A stretch of 64,000 nt of DNA from Salinibacillus xinjiangensis (GCF_009649735.1 NZ_WJNH01000005.1:124001-188000); one strand, 5' to 3'; counted from the first letter of the stretch, positions 27,613 through 37,587 are shown. The notes: a model not told the origin generated them from the sequence alone. A program made the numbers and translations.

Positions 27613-28410
27613 TTAGCTTACTTTATGTTCTAAACGCAATCGGTCTGCCACCATAGCGATAAATTCACTATTTGTCGGTTTGGCTTTAGACATATTAACA
27701 GTATAACCGAATAAAGACGAAATTGAATCAACATTCCCTCTGTTCCAAGCAACTTCAATGGCATGACGAATTGCCCGTTCAACGCGGGATGCAGTTGTGT
27801 TAAACTTTTTCGCAATATCTGGATATAGCACTTTTGTAATTGACCCTAAAAGTTCGATATCATTATATACCATAGAGATAGCAGTACGCAGATACATGTA
27901 CCCCTTAATATGTGCTGGCACACCAATTTCATGAATAATATTTGTGATGCTAGCGTCTAAATCAATTTTCTTATTGCTCACTTGCGTAGAAGATGTCTGG
28001 GTAACGTTTACTTGATTATTCTTCACAACAGAAGGCAACCCAGCTACTTGCTTAACCTGTTCCTTCAAATGGTCTAAATCAAACGGCTTTAAAATAAAGT
28101 AGGATGCACCAAGGTCCACCGCTTTTTTTGTTACCTCTTCTTGTCCGAATGCCGTTAACATAATTACCTTAGGCATATTCTCCTTGTTTAATTCCTTCAT
28201 TTTCGTTAGTACAGCAAGTCCATCAATATGTGGCATAATAATATCTAAAATTAAAACGTCTGGATCCTCTTTTTCAAGAAGCTCTAGACATTCTTTACCG
28301 TTATAAGCTGTTCCGATTACATCAATCTCAGCTTGATCACTGAAATAACCCTCTAATAATTGAACAAGCTCTCTGTTATCATCTGCTAAACAAACTTTAA
28401 CCTTTTCCAC
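27613..28410 (-). CDS. spo0A: Sporulation master regulator Spo0A
   Basis: Response regulator that, when phosphorylated, starts sporulation. It has 265 residues (B. subtilis 267). Receiver domain 1-125 with acidic pocket D10-D11 and phosphoacceptor D56 in LILDIIMP, Thr in LTAFGQE and lysine in FILKPFD; C-terminal DNA-binding domain about 150-265 with [20 protein letters not shown]. The GTG at 28410 after AGGAGG matches the family start ([12 protein letters not shown]); the frame continues upstream but the region is non-coding promoter DNA. Downstream of spoIVB, as in B. subtilis. Confidence 0.97.
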   Translation of the reverse strand: MEKVKVCLADDNRELVQLLEGYFSDQAEIDVIGTAYNGKECLELLEKEDPDVLILDIIMPHIDGLAVLTKMKELNKENMPKVIMLTAFGQEEVTKKAVDLGASYFILKPFDLDHLKEQVKQVAGLPSVVKNNQVNVTQTSSTQVSNKKIDLDASITNIIHEIGVPAHIKGYMYLRTAISMVYNDIELLGSITKVLYPDIAKKFNTTASRVERAIRHAIEVAWNRGNVDSISSLFGYTVNMSKAKPTNSEFIAMVADRLRLEHKVS

Positions 28411-28458
28411 AAATGTTCCTCCTCTTTCTAAAATTACTGACTTTTTCTCCCTAATTAT

Positions 28459-28485
28459 ATTCGACACAAGTATGATAATTCCTTT
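28459..28485 (-). promoter_or_regulatory. Sigma-H promoter of spo0A overlapped by a 0A box
   Basis: Minus strand -35 AAAGGAATT (28477-28485), 11 nt, -10 GTCGAAT (28459-28465), which fits RNAGGAWWW-N11-12-RNNGAAT. The word TGTCGAA (28460-28466), the Spo0A-P binding site, overlaps the -10, suggesting autoregulation like the B. subtilis Ps promoter. Confidence 0.75.
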
Positions 28486-28580
28486 TTTTCAGGGAAAAAC
28501 TTTTAAAAATATGTATTTATATTGATTATTCTTTGATTTTCTCATTATTTTACGTAATTTCAACAAAATTCGATTTCATT

Positions 28581-28587
28581 TGTCGAA
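28581..28587 (+). promoter_or_regulatory. Second 0A box upstream of spo0A
   Basis: TGTCGAA, an exact 0A-box core, about 100 nt upstream of the sigma-H promoter. It lies between spoIVB and spo0A, where B. subtilis also has several boxes. Confidence 0.55.
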
Positions 28588-28637
28588 AAATCTTTATTGT
28601 TTACTGTCACTCACTGTCTGATACTTTCTAATGGAAA

Positions 28638-28665
28638 CAAAAAAGCGAGCAATTAGCTCGCTTTT
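28638..28665 (-). terminator. Terminator at the 3' end of spoIVB
   Basis: Stem AAAAAGCGAGC/GCTCGCTTTTT (core 28645-28650 with 28656-28661) overlaps the spoIVB stop codon; the U-tract comes from A-runs at 28636-28644. Confidence 0.8.
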
Positions 28666-29942
28666 TGTTGGCCATCTTTTTTATAAATGTCGATTCCAGC
28701 TTCCTGGAGCATCCACTCAATATGAACTCCATAGCCACTGGTACTGTCATTAACAAACACGTGAGTAACGGCACCTACTACTTTACCATCTTGAATGATT
28801 GGGCTTCCGCTCATCCCCTGGACGATACCGCCTGTTTTATCTAATAACTCCTCATCCGTGATATTAATAATCATCCCTTTTGTGGATGGATGTTTTTGAG
28901 GAACAGAACTTACAATTTCAACGTCAAATTCCTCAACCTTTTGACCTTCAAGAACCGTTAAAATTTTTGCAGGACCTTCCTTCACCTGATGTGATAATGC
29001 AATTGGCATTGGTTTATCCATAACTCCGTTGTCAATTTTCTTGTGAAGTTCACCGAAAATACCAAATGGACTGTTTCGTGTAATATTCCCAATACTTTGA
29101 TCATCTACGGAAAACTCGGCATTTTTCTCACCAGGCATGCCATTAGAACCTTTATCAATGGATGTAACATTAGAACGAACGAGTTTTCCATCATGGATCT
29201 CAATCGGCTTTTTTGTATCCATATCTGATATGACATGTCCTAGAGCACCATATTTCTTTGTTCCGGGATGATAAAAAGTCATCGTTCCTATACCTGCAGC
29301 CGAATCCCTAATATATAAACCTAAACGATACTTTTTATCTTTTTCATCATATTGGGGATTCAAAGTTGTTGTAAACGTCTTCTCATTTCGTTTTACCTTT
29401 AATTTCAGCTCTTCACCTTCATCTTCTTTTACAATGGATGCTACCTCTTCTACTTTCTTTATTTCCTTCCCGTTAATTTCCAATAAAATATCTCCAACTT
29501 GAATACCTGATTCCTCTCCCGGTGAGACCTTACCATTAGGCGTCTCAATTAGATGATGTCCCACCACAAGTACACCAAGTGTGTGTAAACGAACACCAAT
29601 GGATTGACCACCTGGAATAACCTTGAAATCATCTAATACTTCTACATCAACCTTTTTAACCGGCATACCAGCAAGCTCATAAATGACACTGCTGTTTCCT
29701 GCTTTTTTAGGGAATAACTGGTTAGAAAAAGCTTCAGTTGCTTCATTGCCACCTTTTACTGTTGTTTTGCTGTTGGCGAGGGTGGGTAAAGCGTAACTAC
29801 CTTGATTTTCAAAAAGTGTTAAATCGGTAGGGATGGAATTATACTGCTTAACAGGAGATATAAATGGAACAGACAGGAACGAAACAAGGAGGATCAAGCC
29901 TATCATGATGCGCATGATTTCTCTCTTTTTCAACTTTGTCAC
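28653..29942 (-). CDS. spoIVB: SpoIVB signalling serine peptidase
   Basis: Forespore-made peptidase secreted across the inner forespore membrane; it cleaves SpoIVFA so that pro-sigma-K is processed. It has 429 residues (B. subtilis about 426): N-terminal signal anchor about 11-30, PDZ domain about 125-205 ([27 protein letters not shown]), and an SA-clan peptidase domain with histidine in [11 protein letters not shown] and nucleophile S378 in GMSGSPI. Preceded by recN and followed by spo0A, the conserved order. I could not identify a convincing sigma-G promoter in the 178 nt upstream. Confidence 0.95.
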   Translation of the reverse strand: MTKLKKREIMRIMIGLILLVSFLSVPFISPVKQYNSIPTDLTLFENQGSYALPTLANSKTTVKGGNEATEAFSNQLFPKKAGNSSVIYELAGMPVKKVDVEVLDDFKVIPGGQSIGVRLHTLGVLVVGHHLIETPNGKVSPGEESGIQVGDILLEINGKEIKKVEEVASIVKEDEGEELKLKVKRNEKTFTTTLNPQYDEKDKKYRLGLYIRDSAAGIGTMTFYHPGTKKYGALGHVISDMDTKKPIEIHDGKLVRSNVTSIDKGSNGMPGEKNAEFSVDDQSIGNITRNSPFGIFGELHKKIDNGVMDKPMPIALSHQVKEGPAKILTVLEGQKVEEFDVEIVSSVPQKHPSTKGMIINITDEELLDKTGGIVQGMSGSPIIQDGKVVGAVTHVFVNDSTSGYGVHIEWMLQEAGIDIYKKDGQQKAS

Positions 29943-30097
29943 TCTCCTCGCTTCTAACCCATACCAAAATGATACTGTAGTTATAATTTGACCCTAAGTG
30001 AAGTGTTTTAAACGCTGTAAAGAACAGAAATAAAAGAGAACATTTCCAGATTTACAAAATGTTTTGGGGAAGAGTAATTTTTTGTGGGGTATAGGAA

Positions 30098-30121
30098 AAC
30101 AACTGCCTATAGACAGTTGTT
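30098..30121 (-). terminator. Possible weak terminator at the end of recN
   Basis: Stem AACAACTG/CAGTTGTT (30098-30105 with 30114-30121) touches the recN stop codon. The downstream tract is only partly U-rich, so the call is tentative. Confidence 0.4.
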
Positions 30122-31842
30122 TATTTAATTTCATTTGCTAACTGAAGCAATTCCTTGGCATGCTCCTTTGTTGTATCCGTTAATTCTGTGCCTGAGATCA
30201 TACGACCAATCTCTGTAACTTTTTCATCCTCAGTTAGAGTAGAAACCTTTGTAATTGTCCGATCCTTTTCTACTTCCTTTTCAATATATAAATGCGTATC
30301 GGCCATTGAGGCAACTTGCGGTAGATGCGAAATACATAAGACTTGCGAGCTATTTGAAATGGAGTAAATCTTTTCAGCAATTGCTTGTGCTACACGCCCG
30401 CTAACTCCCGTATCTACTTCATCAAAAATCACGCTGGTTACGCCTTGGTGACTAGCAAAGTTTTTCTTTATGGCCAACATGATACGAGATAATTCTCCTC
30501 CAGATGCAATCTTATGAACCTCTTTTAATGGTTCACCGACATTTGTACTTATTAAAAATTGAACCTTGTCCATACCTGTTTCATTTAATTTCACATGCTT
30601 ACCTTTCCATTCAGGGTCATGGTTCGTTCCTTCAACAATATTGAACTGAACATCAAAATCAGCCTTCTCCAAGTAAAGATCGGTAAGCTCCTGTAAAATG
30701 GCCATTTTCAAATGCTTTGCGGCCTTTTTCCTTAATTCATGGAGCTGTTCTGCAGCTAGCAAGACATCTTGGCCTTTTTGGTGTAATTCCTTTTCAAGCT
30801 TAGTAAGATGGACATCTTTATTTTCTAACTGTTCAATTTCCTCATCTATTTTAGCCGCATAATCCACCATTTCTGCGACCGACTGCCCATATTTTCGTTT
30901 CAATCGATTTAAGTCATTAAGACGTGCCTCAATTTCGTTTAATCTCTCCGGATCAAACTCCATTTCATCCAGCTTGTTCCTTAGCTCAAAGGAAAGTTCT
31001 TCTACGATGTAATACTGATTGGCTAACTCATCAGCACGCTTACCTAAACCATCATCATATTCCTTTATGTTTTCTAATGAGGACATGGCTAAAGCCAACC
31101 AATCAAGACCCTTTTGCTCTCCATAAAGTGCATAATAAGCATCTGTTACACTTTGATAAATTTTCTCATAATTTTGAAGCTGTTTTCTTTCTTCCTCCAA
31201 TTTGACATCTTCGTCTAAAACAAGTTCAGCTTCTTCTAGCTCTTGTTGCTGAAACTTTAATAAATCTAGCCTTTGAGCAATTTTCTGTTCATTCTCACTA
31301 AGCTCACGATAGCGTTTTTGGAGCTGTTTGTATTCATTATAGATTTCCTTATATTCGTCCTTAGCATACATAATTTCATCTTTATTGTATAAATCCAATA
31401 GGGCTAAGTGTTTATCGGCATCCATTAATGATTGGGTTTCATGTTGGCTATGGATATCAATTAATGTTTGACCAAATTCTCTGAGAATACCTAGCGTCAC
31501 GAGCTTTCCATTCACTCGACAAATACTTTTACCAGAAGAAGTAATGGTTCGATTTAAAATTAACATCCCTTCCTCATCGATCTCGATACCAAACTCCTTT
31601 GCCTTTGGATAGGCATGATGGTCGAGAGAATCAAGAAAAAACAAGCCCTCGATTTCTGCTTTCTTAGCACCGTGTCGAACAAATTCAACAGATCCTCTTC
31701 CACCTGCTAAAAGCTGAATAGCGTCAATTATAATCGACTTACCTGCACCTGTTTCCCCTGTTAAAACGGTTAACCCTTCTCTAAATTGAACTTTTATTTC
31801 ATCAATTATGGCAAAATCCTTAATCGATAATTCTGCTAACAC
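30121..31842 (-). CDS. recN: DNA repair protein RecN
   Basis: SMC-like ATPase that gathers DNA ends in double-strand break repair. It has 573 residues: Walker A GETGAGKSIIID near residue 32, long coiled coil about 150-380, ABC signature GGELSRIMLAIK near 460, Walker B VIFDEVDTGVSG, then the H-loop region. The GTG at 31842 (MLAELSIKDFAI) is chosen because it lies 5 nt after GGGGTGG and matches the B. subtilis start. It follows argR at 31 nt, so the two are probably co-transcribed. Confidence 0.95.
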   Translation of the reverse strand: MLAELSIKDFAIIDEIKVQFREGLTVLTGETGAGKSIIIDAIQLLAGGRGSVEFVRHGAKKAEIEGLFFLDSLDHHAYPKAKEFGIEIDEEGMLILNRTITSSGKSICRVNGKLVTLGILREFGQTLIDIHSQHETQSLMDADKHLALLDLYNKDEIMYAKDEYKEIYNEYKQLQKRYRELSENEQKIAQRLDLLKFQQQELEEAELVLDEDVKLEEERKQLQNYEKIYQSVTDAYYALYGEQKGLDWLALAMSSLENIKEYDDGLGKRADELANQYYIVEELSFELRNKLDEMEFDPERLNEIEARLNDLNRLKRKYGQSVAEMVDYAAKIDEEIEQLENKDVHLTKLEKELHQKGQDVLLAAEQLHELRKKAAKHLKMAILQELTDLYLEKADFDVQFNIVEGTNHDPEWKGKHVKLNETGMDKVQFLISTNVGEPLKEVHKIASGGELSRIMLAIKKNFASHQGVTSVIFDEVDTGVSGRVAQAIAEKIYSISNSSQVLCISHLPQVASMADTHLYIEKEVEKDRTITKVSTLTEDEKVTEIGRMISGTELTDTTKEHAKELLQLANEIK

Positions 31843-31873
31843 GTATTCCACCCCAAATTTTTTGTGGATTTAA

Positions 31874-32323
31874 TTAAAGCATATCTAAAAAGCGATTTTC
31901 AATATCGTCTATACTGTCCTCTGTTCGGCAAATGATAAGACACGTATCATCTCCGCAAATGGTACCCATGATTTCATCCCAATCTAAATTGTCAATAAGT
32001 GCGCCAAGTGCATGTGCATTTCCTGGCAACGTTTTTAAGACAATAAAATGACCAGCTTTATCAATTTTAACGAAGGCATCCATCATTAGTCTTCTTAGCT
32101 TTTTTAAGGGATTAAAACGCTGATCGGCTGGTAAGCTGTATTTATACCTCCCATTTGCTGCAGGGACTTTAACTAAATGCAGCTCTTTAATGTCTCTTGA
32201 TACCGTAGCTTGTGTGACATTGAGTCCTAAATTCTTTAGTCGTGTGACGAGCTCATCCTGAGTTTCGATATCATTCTCTGTAATAAGTTCTCGAATTTTA
32301 ATATGACGTTGACCTTTATTCAT
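31874..32323 (-). CDS. argR: Arginine repressor ArgR/AhrC
   Basis: Hexameric arginine-dependent regulator of arginine synthesis and breakdown. It has 149 residues: N-terminal winged helix about 1-70 ([21 protein letters not shown], split here across two helices, and [18 protein letters not shown]) and C-terminal oligomerisation/arginine-binding domain with [30 protein letters not shown]-type motifs ([22 protein letters not shown]). Length equals AhrC. Located between yqxC and recN as in B. subtilis. Confidence 0.95.
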   Translation of the reverse strand: MNKGQRHIKIRELITENDIETQDELVTRLKNLGLNVTQATVSRDIKELHLVKVPAANGRYKYSLPADQRFNPLKKLRRLMMDAFVKIDKAGHFIVLKTLPGNAHALGALIDNLDWDEIMGTICGDDTCLIICRTEDSIDDIENRFLDML

Positions 32324-32365
32324 GTCTTACCCTCTTTTCTTTGTAGGTCCATATAATGTAAAACG

Positions 32366-32397
32366 TTAAAAAGAGACTACATACGTCTGCAGTCTCT
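32366..32397 (-). terminator. Terminator downstream of yqxC
   Basis: Stem AGAGACT/AGTCTCT (32372-32378 with 32391-32397) followed on the minus strand by TTTTTAACG. It separates the dxs-yqxC unit from argR. Confidence 0.7.
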
Positions 32398-32405
32398 ATG
32401 GTGTA

Positions 32406-33227
32406 TTAATCCTTTTTATGCAACATCGTATGGGCTTCTCTCACTGTACCTTCGACATTAACTTGTTTATTGATGTGTCCATCCTGAGACTGATTCCAGA
32501 TAAGATGAACAAGGAATTCGATATTTCCCTCTCCACCTGTGATCGGGGAGTACGTTAAATTTTCTACTAAATAGCCTTCTTCCTTACAAAAATCAATCAT
32601 CTTTTGTAGGACTTCTTCGTGTATTTTAGGGTCTCGAACAATTCCCTTTTTACCAACCTGTTCTCTACCTGCTTCAAATTGGGGCTTGATGAGTGCGACT
32701 ACATCACTTTCATCCTCTAAAAGCTTTTGCAACACAGGTAAAATAATTTTTAGTGAAATAAAGGAAACATCAATGGAAGCAAAATTAGGTTTCCCCTCTG
32801 TTAATTGGTCTTCCGTAACATATCTAAAGTTGGTCTTTTCCATGACAATCACACGACTGTCACTTCTTAGTTTCCAATCTAGCTGATTTTGCCCAACATC
32901 AATTGCATAGCTTTGCTCGGCTCCATTTTGTAAAGCGCAATCTGTAAACCCACCAGTTGATGCACCTATATCAATCATTTTTTTACCCTTTACAGAGACT
33001 TGAAATTCTTTTAAAGCCTTTTCTAATTTCAAACCTCCTCTACTTACATAGGGAATTGTTTTACCTTTGACTTCTATAGGTATTTCAGCATCTACCTTCA
33101 TGCCAGGTTTGTCCAACCGTTCTTGCTCGGAAAAGACAAGCCCAGCCATTATGGTTCTTTTCGCTTTTTCCCTCGTTTCTAAAAGTCCACGTTCAACGAG
33201 TAATACATCCAGTCTAACTTTTTTCAT
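32406..33227 (-). CDS. yqxC: TlyA-family rRNA methyltransferase/hemolysin-like protein
   Basis: A 273-residue protein with an N-terminal S4 RNA-binding domain (1-60, [20 protein letters not shown]) and an FtsJ-like SAM methyltransferase domain: [12 protein letters not shown] motif near residue 88, and [13 protein letters not shown]. TlyA homologues 2'-O-methylate ribosomal RNA in mycobacteria; activity in Bacilli is less clear. Its start overlaps the dxs stop by 4 nt (ATGA), so it is translationally coupled. Confidence 0.9.
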   Translation of the reverse strand: MKKVRLDVLLVERGLLETREKAKRTIMAGLVFSEQERLDKPGMKVDAEIPIEVKGKTIPYVSRGGLKLEKALKEFQVSVKGKKMIDIGASTGGFTDCALQNGAEQSYAIDVGQNQLDWKLRSDSRVIVMEKTNFRYVTEDQLTEGKPNFASIDVSFISLKIILPVLQKLLEDESDVVALIKPQFEAGREQVGKKGIVRDPKIHEEVLQKMIDFCKEEGYLVENLTYSPITGGEGNIEFLVHLIWNQSQDGHINKQVNVEGTVREAHTMLHKKD

Positions 33228-35125
33228 CCTTGTTCAAGTCCTAACTTGTTTGGAATCATTTGTCTAAGCATTCGAATGATGTTGTCAGTTGTTAATCCAA
33301 TTTCTTCCCATAACTCATTGACACTACCATGTTCTATAAATTGATCAGGAATTCCCATTCTTTTAATCATCGTTTGACCCAATAAGTTATTAGCTTCAGC
33401 AAATTCTAACACAGCACTTCCAAAGCCACCTTGTAAAACATGCTCTTCAACGGTCAAAATCGGTAGTCCTGATTCAAAAATTTCGGTTAGCATTTGTTCA
33501 TCCAACGGTTTTAAAAACCTAGCATTGACGACTCGTACTGATAGCCCTTGCTGCTCTAGTTGTCTACGGGCAGTAAGTGCCATATCAATGGTTGTACCAA
33601 AGGTTAGAATGACAGCATCATGTCCGTCCTCTAATACCTCCCAAGAGCCAATCGGTAATGGACTTAAATCTTTATCGACTTCCATTCCCTTAGCGTTACC
33701 TCTTGGATAGCGAATTGCTATAGGCCCATCATCATAATCAATAGCTGTCTTCACCATATGTTGCCCTTCATTTTCGTCTTTTGGCATCATGAGAACCATG
33801 TTCGGTACATGCCGTAAAAATGCGATATCAAATACACCTTGATGGGTTTCTCCATCTGCTCCGACAAGTCCAGCTCGATCAATACCGAAGACTACGTTCA
33901 AATTTTGTCTACAAACATCATGAACCACTTGATCGTATCCACGCTGTAAAAATGTTGAATAAATAGATAGGAAAGGCTTCATTCCCTGAGTAGCAAGCCC
34001 CCCTGAAAGAGTTGTTGCATGTTGTTCAGCAATTCCTACATCATATAAACGATCAGGAAATTCCTTTTTAAAGTCCTCCAGTTTAGAACCTACTGTCATA
34101 GCTGGTGTAATCGCTACAACCTTTTCATTTTGGCGAGCAACCTTACTTAGTGCATCACTGATAACCTTACTCCATGCTGGTCCTGCTGGCTTCTTTTTCA
34201 TCGATTCTCCTGACTCGATCTTATATGGACCTACACCGTGCCATGTACCAACAGTATCCTGCTCTGCAGGGTGATAGCCTTTCCCCTTCTTCGTAATTAC
34301 ATGAATAATCACAGGACCCTCTGTTTTCTTCGCATATCGAATATGTTCCAGTAAATCCTCAAAGCTATGACCATCAACAGGTCCATAATAGGTAAATCCT
34401 AGTTCTTCAAAGAACATGCCCGGTACAACAAATGATTTCATTCCATCCTTTATCCGCTCTGCTGTAGTTGCCAATTTACCTCCAACAGCTGGAATCTTCT
34501 TCAATAAATACTCCATCTCATCTTTAACCCAATGATATTTATTTGCACTACGGAGACGTCCTAATATGTTGTGCAAGGCTCCAACGTTTGGGGCAATAGA
34601 CATTTCATTATCATTAAGTATCACTGTCATATTTTTCTTTTCGTGACCGATATGATTAAGGGCTTCTAAAGCCATTCCTCCTGTTAAAGCGCCATCCCCG
34701 ATAATAGGAACTATGGAGTGATCCTCACCCTTTAAGTCTCGCGCAATTGCCATCCCCATTGCAGCTGACAATGATGTTGAGCTGTGACCTGTTTCCCAAA
34801 TATCGTGCTCACTTTCCATTCGCTTCGGAAAACCACTTAAGCCTTGGTACTTCTTGAGCGTGTCGAATTGATTGGTTCGGCCAGTTAAGATTTTGTGAAT
34901 GTAGGACTGATGACCAACATCCCAAATAAATTTATCCTTAGGACTCTCAAATTCTTTATGGAGTGCTAGCGTAAGCTCAACAACCCCAAGGTTAGGCCCT
35001 AAATGACCACCTGTTTTAGATAACTGATTGATCAAAAATTCTCTAATTTGTTTAGCTAAATCTTCTAGCTCTTCTGTTGTATATGATTTTAAAAACGATG
35101 GATCTTGTATTAGTTTTAGATCCAT
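33224..35125 (-). CDS. dxs: 1-deoxy-D-xylulose-5-phosphate synthase
   Basis: Thiamine-diphosphate enzyme joining pyruvate and glyceraldehyde 3-phosphate, the first step of the MEP isoprenoid pathway. It has 633 residues: ThDP motif [15 protein letters not shown] near residue 150, [16 protein letters not shown]-like [12 protein letters not shown], transketolase pyrimidine domain with [15 protein letters not shown] near 425, and a C-terminal domain. It is next to oapA, OLE RNA and ispA, the isoprenoid context in which OLE RNA is usually found. Confidence 0.97.
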   Translation of the reverse strand: MDLKLIQDPSFLKSYTTEELEDLAKQIREFLINQLSKTGGHLGPNLGVVELTLALHKEFESPKDKFIWDVGHQSYIHKILTGRTNQFDTLKKYQGLSGFPKRMESEHDIWETGHSSTSLSAAMGMAIARDLKGEDHSIVPIIGDGALTGGMALEALNHIGHEKKNMTVILNDNEMSIAPNVGALHNILGRLRSANKYHWVKDEMEYLLKKIPAVGGKLATTAERIKDGMKSFVVPGMFFEELGFTYYGPVDGHSFEDLLEHIRYAKKTEGPVIIHVITKKGKGYHPAEQDTVGTWHGVGPYKIESGESMKKKPAGPAWSKVISDALSKVARQNEKVVAITPAMTVGSKLEDFKKEFPDRLYDVGIAEQHATTLSGGLATQGMKPFLSIYSTFLQRGYDQVVHDVCRQNLNVVFGIDRAGLVGADGETHQGVFDIAFLRHVPNMVLMMPKDENEGQHMVKTAIDYDDGPIAIRYPRGNAKGMEVDKDLSPLPIGSWEVLEDGHDAVILTFGTTIDMALTARRQLEQQGLSVRVVNARFLKPLDEQMLTEIFESGLPILTVEEHVLQGGFGSAVLEFAEANNLLGQTMIKRMGIPDQFIEHGSVNELWEEIGLTTDNIIRMLRQMIPNKLGLEQG

Positions 35126-35141
35126 AAAGGATCACTCACCT

Positions 35142-35744
35142 TCACCTTGTATTTCTTTTTTTCTTCTTTTTTAAAGCTGGAAGCACTTTTATGTGTAAGT
35201 TTTTTTCTAGGAAAGCAGTTGCCCTTCCCGCAAATAAAATAATGGATGTTGACGCATGCACTCCAAAAAACTTTCCCATGGCTTTACCACCTACTGTTAA
35301 GGCGGCTACAACACTTGTGAAAATAATGGAAATAATAATTTGTTGGGTTGAGTCTTCAGTATAACCGAAACCAAGCACTAATTGAAGTACGACAGCTGCT
35401 GAAGCGGTACCGCTTACAATCCCCGCTATATCCCCGATCACATCATTACAGAAGCTTGCAAACCGCTCCCTGTTTCTCACTATGACAATGGCCTGCTTTG
35501 CCCCATATACCTTTTCAGAGGCCATTGAATGAAAGGGGACTTCATCTGCGGCAGTTGCTGCTATTCCAAACATATCAAAAACAACCCCAATAAGTACAAT
35601 AGCAAGCACGATTAGGACACCAAAAATCCAGCCTACCCCCTGTAAAAGCATGGAAGATATAACTGAAAAAAGTGCCGCTAACACGAACGTGATAACGGCA
35701 ATTCCTATACTAAATCGAAATGATTGCTTTAAATTTTGACTCAT
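35142..35744 (-). CDS. oapA: OLE-associated membrane protein OapA
   Basis: A 200-residue membrane protein with four predicted transmembrane segments (about 12-33, 37-60, 98-122 and 131-152), polar motif FDMFGIAATAADEVPFHSM after the second, and a very basic tail (KKKKKRN). The FDMFGIA...ADEVPFHSMASE stretch resembles the DUF21/CNNM magnesium-transporter membrane domain. OapA is the protein that brings OLE RNA to the membrane in Bacillus halodurans. The call rests on its place directly downstream of the OLE RNA and upstream of dxs, its size, topology and basic tail. ATG after TTGAGGT. Confidence 0.85.
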   Translation of the reverse strand: MSQNLKQSFRFSIGIAVITFVLAALFSVISSMLLQGVGWIFGVLIVLAIVLIGVVFDMFGIAATAADEVPFHSMASEKVYGAKQAIVIVRNRERFASFCNDVIGDIAGIVSGTASAAVVLQLVLGFGYTEDSTQQIIISIIFTSVVAALTVGGKAMGKFFGVHASTSIILFAGRATAFLEKNLHIKVLPALKKKKKRNTR

Positions 35745-35786
35745 TTATATACCTCAATTATGAATAATTACATTATGTATAGAATA

Positions 35787-36391
35787 AAGGGATGGCCATT
35801 TAAAGGATAAAAATTGCAGCTTAGGTCCAGTAGGTTTTCCCAAATGAATACCGTGAGTTGCCTCATATCGGCGGTTCCCCTTTAAATTCATCTTAGCTCC
35901 GTCTCCGAAAGCTAGACTGGATTACCACTTAGTCTGCACTATAATCTCCCTTAAATGTCCATTAGAACAGTCTAGGAGTTTTCCTCGACAGTCTTTAACC
36001 GTTCCCTAGCCTCTTTTGCAGTCTTGATTTCAATTGGTGTTACGAGCGAACAAAATAGTGGCCACCTATTCCGTTGCTTTATACCAATATCCCCTCAACA
36101 CCACTCAAGGCAGGCTACGCTGCGGATAGAGTTTCCCACTCCCTATCACACAGGTTCATACCCCATTCCGTAGCATGTTGAACTAACAACATTCCACAGT
36201 AATGGGCCTCCGCGGAAGTAGGGTCAACGCCCACATGCCTTTGTGGATCGCCCTACAACCTTAACTCCCAGCACCGACCCAAGGCTGGGCGCCTCAAGCC
36301 GACACAAGGAACTTCATCGATGTGCCCTTTGGCGGATTTTTAGGCCCGCCTTCAGGAACGGAGGACCGACTAGAATACTGCACCATCCCTT
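35787..36391 (-). ncRNA. ole: OLE (ornate large extremophilic) RNA
   Basis: A roughly 605-nt non-coding, GC-richer island between ispA and oapA, transcribed with them. Both ends pair: AAGGGATGG at the 5' end (36383-36391) with CCATCCCTT at the 3' end (35787-35795), a 9-bp closing helix. Inner structure includes a nested hairpin with GTAGGG/CCCTAC (36251-36256 with 36218-36223) around CCACA/TGTGG, and a GAG-GCAA-CTC GNRA hairpin at 35855-35864. Length (about 610 nt in known cases) and the ispA-OLE-oapA-dxs order match OLE RNA. OLE forms a membrane ribonucleoprotein with OapA and partners and affects tolerance to cold, alcohols and metal stress. The covariance model could not be run here. Confidence 0.88.
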
Positions 36392-36402
36392 ATCTAGTTA
36401 CT

Positions 36403-36432
36403 ATAATACCATATTTTTATACATATTCTCAA
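36403..36432 (-). promoter_or_regulatory. Candidate promoter of OLE RNA
   Basis: Minus strand -35 TTGAGA (36427-36432), 18-nt spacer, -10 TATTAT (36403-36408). The predicted start near 36396 lies only about 5 nt before the closing helix of the RNA, which supports both calls. Confidence 0.55.
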
Positions 36433-36468
36433 TTACAATTATTCTCATTGACAAATTACTAGATACCT

Positions 36469-37347
36469 TTAAGCATCTCGATTACCCAGATAATCTACAA
36501 ATTCATATAGGATACCTTCTCTAACATTCGCTGTCTTCAAAGCTTGATAAGCCTTTTCCATATACTCTTCTTTTTTGCGACGCGCCCCATCAAGTCCTAA
36601 TATTTTCGGATATGTACTTTTCTCACTCTGCTCGTCACTTCCAACAGGTTTTCCAAGCTTTTCTTCGTTTCCAACTACATCTAAAATGTCATCCTGGATT
36701 TGAAAAATTAGACCTAAGTAAACCGCATATTCGTTGATCGCCTCTAGTTGTGGTGGTTTTGCACCTGCTAGATAAGCGCCTGCACGTATAGCAAAGCGAA
36801 TTAATTGTCCTGTTTTCAGAAGATGAATTTGGCTCATATCCTCTAACGAAAGACTTTGCCGTTCAGCCTCTAAATCGAGCATTTGTCCTGCAACCATACC
36901 TTCAGGACCAGCTGCAGTCGATAATTCTTTAGTTAAGAAGACCTTCTCCTCAGCTTCTATATGTGGGGAGGAACTAATCACTTGAAAGGCTGCAGTTAAC
37001 AGAGCATCCCCTGCCAATATGGCTGTAGCTTCATTAAATTGTTTATGATTAGTTAGCTTTCCCCGTCGATAATCATCGTCATCCATAGCTGGTAAGTCAT
37101 CATGAATTAAAGAATAAGTATGAACCAACTCCAATGCTACAGCTGGCTCTACCACTCTATCATTTAGATCATCAAACGCTTCATACGCAGCCATCATTAA
37201 AATAGGTCTTAATCTTTTCCCACCAGCCTCAACAGAGTATAACATTGAATCTTTTAAGTTAAGTGGGGAGTGTAGAGAATGAATCGTCTTCATTAGTGAA
37301 TCATTAATCCATAACTGCTTTCGTTTAACATATTCCTGAAATGTCAC
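36469..37347 (-). CDS. ispA: Farnesyl diphosphate synthase
   Basis: Condenses isopentenyl diphosphate with allylic diphosphates to farnesyl diphosphate. It has 292 residues of the all-helical polyprenyl synthase fold: first aspartate-rich motif DDLPAMDDDDYRRG near residue 84, second motif QIQDDILDVVGN near 222, and the basic pocket GGKRLRP near 43. GTG start after AGGAGG, 3 nt from the xseB stop, so it is co-transcribed with xseA-xseB. Same order as B. subtilis xseA-xseB-ispA(yqiD)-dxs, apart from the inserted OLE/oapA. Confidence 0.95.
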   Translation of the reverse strand: MTFQEYVKRKQLWINDSLMKTIHSLHSPLNLKDSMLYSVEAGGKRLRPILMMAAYEAFDDLNDRVVEPAVALELVHTYSLIHDDLPAMDDDDYRRGKLTNHKQFNEATAILAGDALLTAAFQVISSSPHIEAEEKVFLTKELSTAAGPEGMVAGQMLDLEAERQSLSLEDMSQIHLLKTGQLIRFAIRAGAYLAGAKPPQLEAINEYAVYLGLIFQIQDDILDVVGNEEKLGKPVGSDEQSEKSTYPKILGLDGARRKKEEYMEKAYQALKTANVREGILYEFVDYLGNRDA

Positions 37348-37350
37348 TGT

Positions 37351-37587
37351 TTAATCCTCCTGAACAGAAAACGGCTCAAATTCACCTTGTTCGTTCAAAA
37401 TTTGTTCCATTTGCTTTTCTACTTTTGTCAACTTATCGTTACAAAACTTAGATAGCTTCATTCCCTCTTGGTAATACTCAATCGCTTTTTCTAAGGGAAC
37501 ATCACCTTCTTCAAGCTTTTCCACAATTTTTTCTAACTTAGAAATTGCATCCTCAAAGCTTTGCTCTTGCTTTACTTCTTCACTCAT
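37351..37587 (-). CDS. xseB: Exodeoxyribonuclease VII small subunit
   Basis: A 78-residue small subunit of the single-strand exonuclease: [20 protein letters not shown] near the start, then [18 protein letters not shown], the typical helical pair. The ATG at 37587 follows AGGAGG and overlaps the xseA stop by 4 nt (ATGA); a longer frame upstream lies inside xseA and is rejected. Confidence 0.93.
   Translation of the reverse strand: MSEEVKQEQSFEDAISKLEKIVEKLEEGDVPLEKAIEYYQEGMKLSKFCNDKLTKVEKQMEQILNEQGEFEPFSVQED

Noticed and set aside
29943-30060. Sigma-G promoter of spoIVB (GTTTA-18-CAAATTA)
   Set aside because: Both elements have mismatches at key positions, so it was not listed although a sigma-G promoter is expected here.
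36243-36524. Plus-strand frame of 93 codons between oapA and ispA
   Set aside because: It lies antisense across the OLE RNA and runs into ispA; no ribosome binding site and no recognisable protein. The frame is open because of the unusual base composition of the RNA.
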